NCBI RefSeq assembly: GCF_000292345.1
Contig: NZ_ALOU01000066.1
Coordinates: forward strand, 1-64,000
DNA: 64,000 nucleotides
Direction: 5' to 3'
Source of the DNA: Cupriavidus sp. BIS7
GTDB lineage: Bacteria > Pseudomonadota > Gammaproteobacteria > Burkholderiales > Burkholderiaceae
Position 1 is the first letter of the stretch. Each line of letters opens with the position of its first letter. The translations under genes were made by a program, and so were the position numbers. The notes beneath the pieces are model-generated. The model was not told the DNA's origin. It did not search any database and saw nothing but the letters and a program-made list of their open reading frames with translations. Positions 62,638 through 64,000 of the stretch are shown here, one piece after another.

Positions 62638-63456
62638 ATGCCAGATTCACAGACTTCAGGCGCTTCGCAAACTTCCAGCGCCAAATCTCATGGCGTGGCG
62701 CTTGTCACCGGCGGCGCACGCCGCCTGGGCCGTGCCATCGCCCTTGAACTCGCCGTGCAGGGCTGGGACGTAGCCATCCACTGCAACCGCTCGCGCGATG
62801 AAGCCGAGGCGCTGGCCACGCAGATCCGCAGCCTGGGCCGCCGCGCCACCGTGCTGCAGGCCGACCTGTCCGACGAGGCCGCCACCAGCAAGTTGATTCC
62901 GGCCTGTATCGATGCGCTGGGCGCGCCGGCCTGCCTGGTCAACAATGCCTCGCTGTTCCAGTACGACGTGGCCACCAGCTTCTCGTATGGATCGCTCGAT
63001 ACCCATATGCGCACCAACGTGGCGGCGCCGCTGCTGCTGGCGCGTGAGATGCACAAGGCGCTTGGTGCCGATGGCAACGAGGCCGAGCAGCGCGGCGTGG
63101 TGATCAACCTGCTGGACCAGAAGCTGAACAACCTGAACCCCGACTTCCTGTCGTACACGCTGTCCAAGGCCGCCCTGCAGACCGCCACCGTACAGCTTGC
63201 GCAGGCACTGGCGCCGCGCTTGCGCGTGGTGGGCGTGGCGCCTGGCATCACGCTGGTGTCCGGCGACCAGTCCGACCCGGGCTTCGTGCGCGCGCATGGG
63301 ATGACCCCGCTGCGCAAGTCGTCCACGCCGGAAGACATCGCGCAGGCCGTGGCCTATCTGGCCGTGGCGCGCGCCGTGACCGGCACAACCCTGTACGTCG
63401 ATGGCGGCCAGCACCTGATGCCGCTGGCCCGCGACGTGATGTTCCTGACCGAATAA
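62638..63456 (+). CDS. pteridine-reductase-like SDR
   Basis: A 272-residue classical SDR resembling pteridine reductase (PTR1/FolM). The cofactor motif is TGGARRLGRAIALELA (the TGX3RXG form of that group), NNASLFQYD follows, and the catalytic set is INLLDQKLNNLNPDFL then SYTLSKAAL (Asp, Tyr, Lys). It lies 20 bases before folB, which supports dihydrofolate or dihydrobiopterin reduction. Confidence 0.84.
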   Translation: MPDSQTSGASQTSSAKSHGVALVTGGARRLGRAIALELAVQGWDVAIHCNRSRDEAEALATQIRSLGRRATVLQADLSDEAATSKLIPACIDALGAPACLVNNASLFQYDVATSFSYGSLDTHMRTNVAAPLLLAREMHKALGADGNEAEQRGVVINLLDQKLNNLNPDFLSYTLSKAALQTATVQLAQALAPRLRVVGVAPGITLVSGDQSDPGFVRAHGMTPLRKSSTPEDIAQAVAYLAVARAVTGTTLYVDGGQHLMPLARDVMFLTE

Positions 63457-63476
63457 GCAGTTCCGAGTACCTGACC

Positions 63477-63875
63477 ATGACCTTTGCCGCCCTTTCCCAC
63501 CCCAGCCTGCAAGACTGCCGCCGCATGTTCCTGCGCAACTTCGAAGTGCAGATCAACATCGGCGTGCATGAATTCGAGAAAAAGGGCGAACAGCGCGTTC
63601 TCGTCAATATCGACCTGTTCGTGTCGCTGGCCGAAACCACGCCGCACGCCGACAAGCTCGAGGAAGTGGTGGACTACGACTTCATGCGCAACACCGTGGC
63701 CGCGCGCATGGCCCAGGGCCATATCCACCTGCAGGAAACGCTGTGCGACGACGTGGCGCGCGCCATGCTGCAGCATCCCAAGGTGCGCGCCGTGCGCGTG
63801 TCCACCGAGAAGCCCGATGTCTACCCCGACTGCGATGCCGTTGGCGTGGAGGTGTTTCACATCAAGAAGGACTGA
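63477..63875 (+). CDS. folB: dihydroneopterin aldolase family protein
   Basis: A 132-residue FolB/FolX-type enzyme of folate synthesis. The blocks MFLRNFEVQINIGVHEFEKK, EEVVDYDFMRNTV and VRAVRVSTEKPDVYPDCDAV cover the substrate pocket with its Glu and Lys. The neighbour SDR supports a folate role. FolB and FolX activities cannot be told apart from sequence. Confidence 0.88.
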   Translation: MTFAALSHPSLQDCRRMFLRNFEVQINIGVHEFEKKGEQRVLVNIDLFVSLAETTPHADKLEEVVDYDFMRNTVAARMAQGHIHLQETLCDDVARAMLQHPKVRAVRVSTEKPDVYPDCDAVGVEVFHIKKD

Positions 63876-63980
63876 GCACCCGGGCCGCGCGCCCACGTGG
63901 ATGTGCGCTGGCTCCAGTAGAATGTTGGCCCGTTGAATCCGGGCCATTGTTCAGCGCCCGCACTGATCCAGGTATGTCAT

Positions 63981-64000
63981 ATGAGTCACTCCGCTAACTT
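63981..64000 (+). CDS. start of a truncated gene (window edge)
   Basis: An ATG at 63981 begins MSHSAN and runs off the window. AGG lies about 9 bases upstream, and TAGAAT at 63919 could be a -10. The position after folB and the first residues would suit ttcA of related genomes, but six codons cannot establish this. Confidence 0.35.

Overview
This 64 kb window is GC-rich, densely coding chromosomal DNA from a betaproteobacterium. The gene set points to Burkholderiaceae, most likely Cupriavidus or Ralstonia: RegB/RegA, SlmA beside a pyrimidine nucleotidase, metX-metW, KdoO beside two LpxL-type acyltransferases and metK, a thiC-thiO-thiS-thiG-thiE run, and ahcY-metF. The genus call is an inference from gene content and neighbourhood; no rRNA or tRNA gene was seen that could settle it.

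Layout. 0.2-18.3 kb is housekeeping: regB/regA, a PCu(A)C copper chaperone, LysR, argB, HAD nucleotidase-slmA, metX-metW under a SAM-II-like riboswitch with terminator, a thioesterase, ampG, an M48 protease, argC, an mqsR/mqsA toxin-antitoxin pair with a recognisable operator, xth, pyrE, a patatin and ppk2. 18.4-32.4 kb is an accessory island with an AT-rich left edge and a stub of an IS5-type transposase. Its ten co-directional, mostly overlapping genes look like one transcription unit. 32.4-37.5 kb returns to core genes (dapF, two LpxL-like acyltransferases, metK with a second SAM-II-like leader, kdoO). 37.7-42.9 kb holds a GMC oxidoreductase, an MCP and an AidB-like acyl-CoA dehydrogenase. 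43.1-50.9 kb is thiamine synthesis (TPP riboswitch, thiC, thiO, thiS, thiG, thiE, then thiD). 50.9-54.3 kb is an SAH riboswitch, ahcY, a small membrane protein and metF. 54.3-64 kb carries Mut7-C, fau, slt, an NDUFA9-like SDR, GST, cca, a MidA-like methyltransferase, a pteridine-reductase-like SDR, folB and the first codons of another gene.

The most interesting part is the island. It pairs a DhnA-type aldolase (2-amino-3,7-dideoxy-heptulosonate synthase family) with an archaeal-type 3-dehydroquinate synthase II. The same pair (GriI/GriH) makes 3-amino-4-hydroxybenzoate in Streptomyces griseus. Around it are an aryl-acid ligase, a membrane-anchored acyl ligase, a free-standing condensation/acyltransferase with an HxxxD motif, a reductase-like SDR, and an ABC exporter. 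One permease of that exporter is fused to a LolA-like periplasmic lipoprotein/lipid-carrier domain, and a Wzi-like outer-membrane barrel lies in the same operon. No carrier protein, PKS or NRPS module is visible. My inference is a CoA-based route to an aminohydroxybenzoate-derived, probably acylated molecule that is moved to the outer membrane.

The window also concentrates SAM-cycle control: two SAM-II-like leaders (metX, metK), one SAH riboswitch (ahcY), plus TPP. It carries a family of REP-like hairpins and several short tandem repeats, each located in the spacer between convergent genes.
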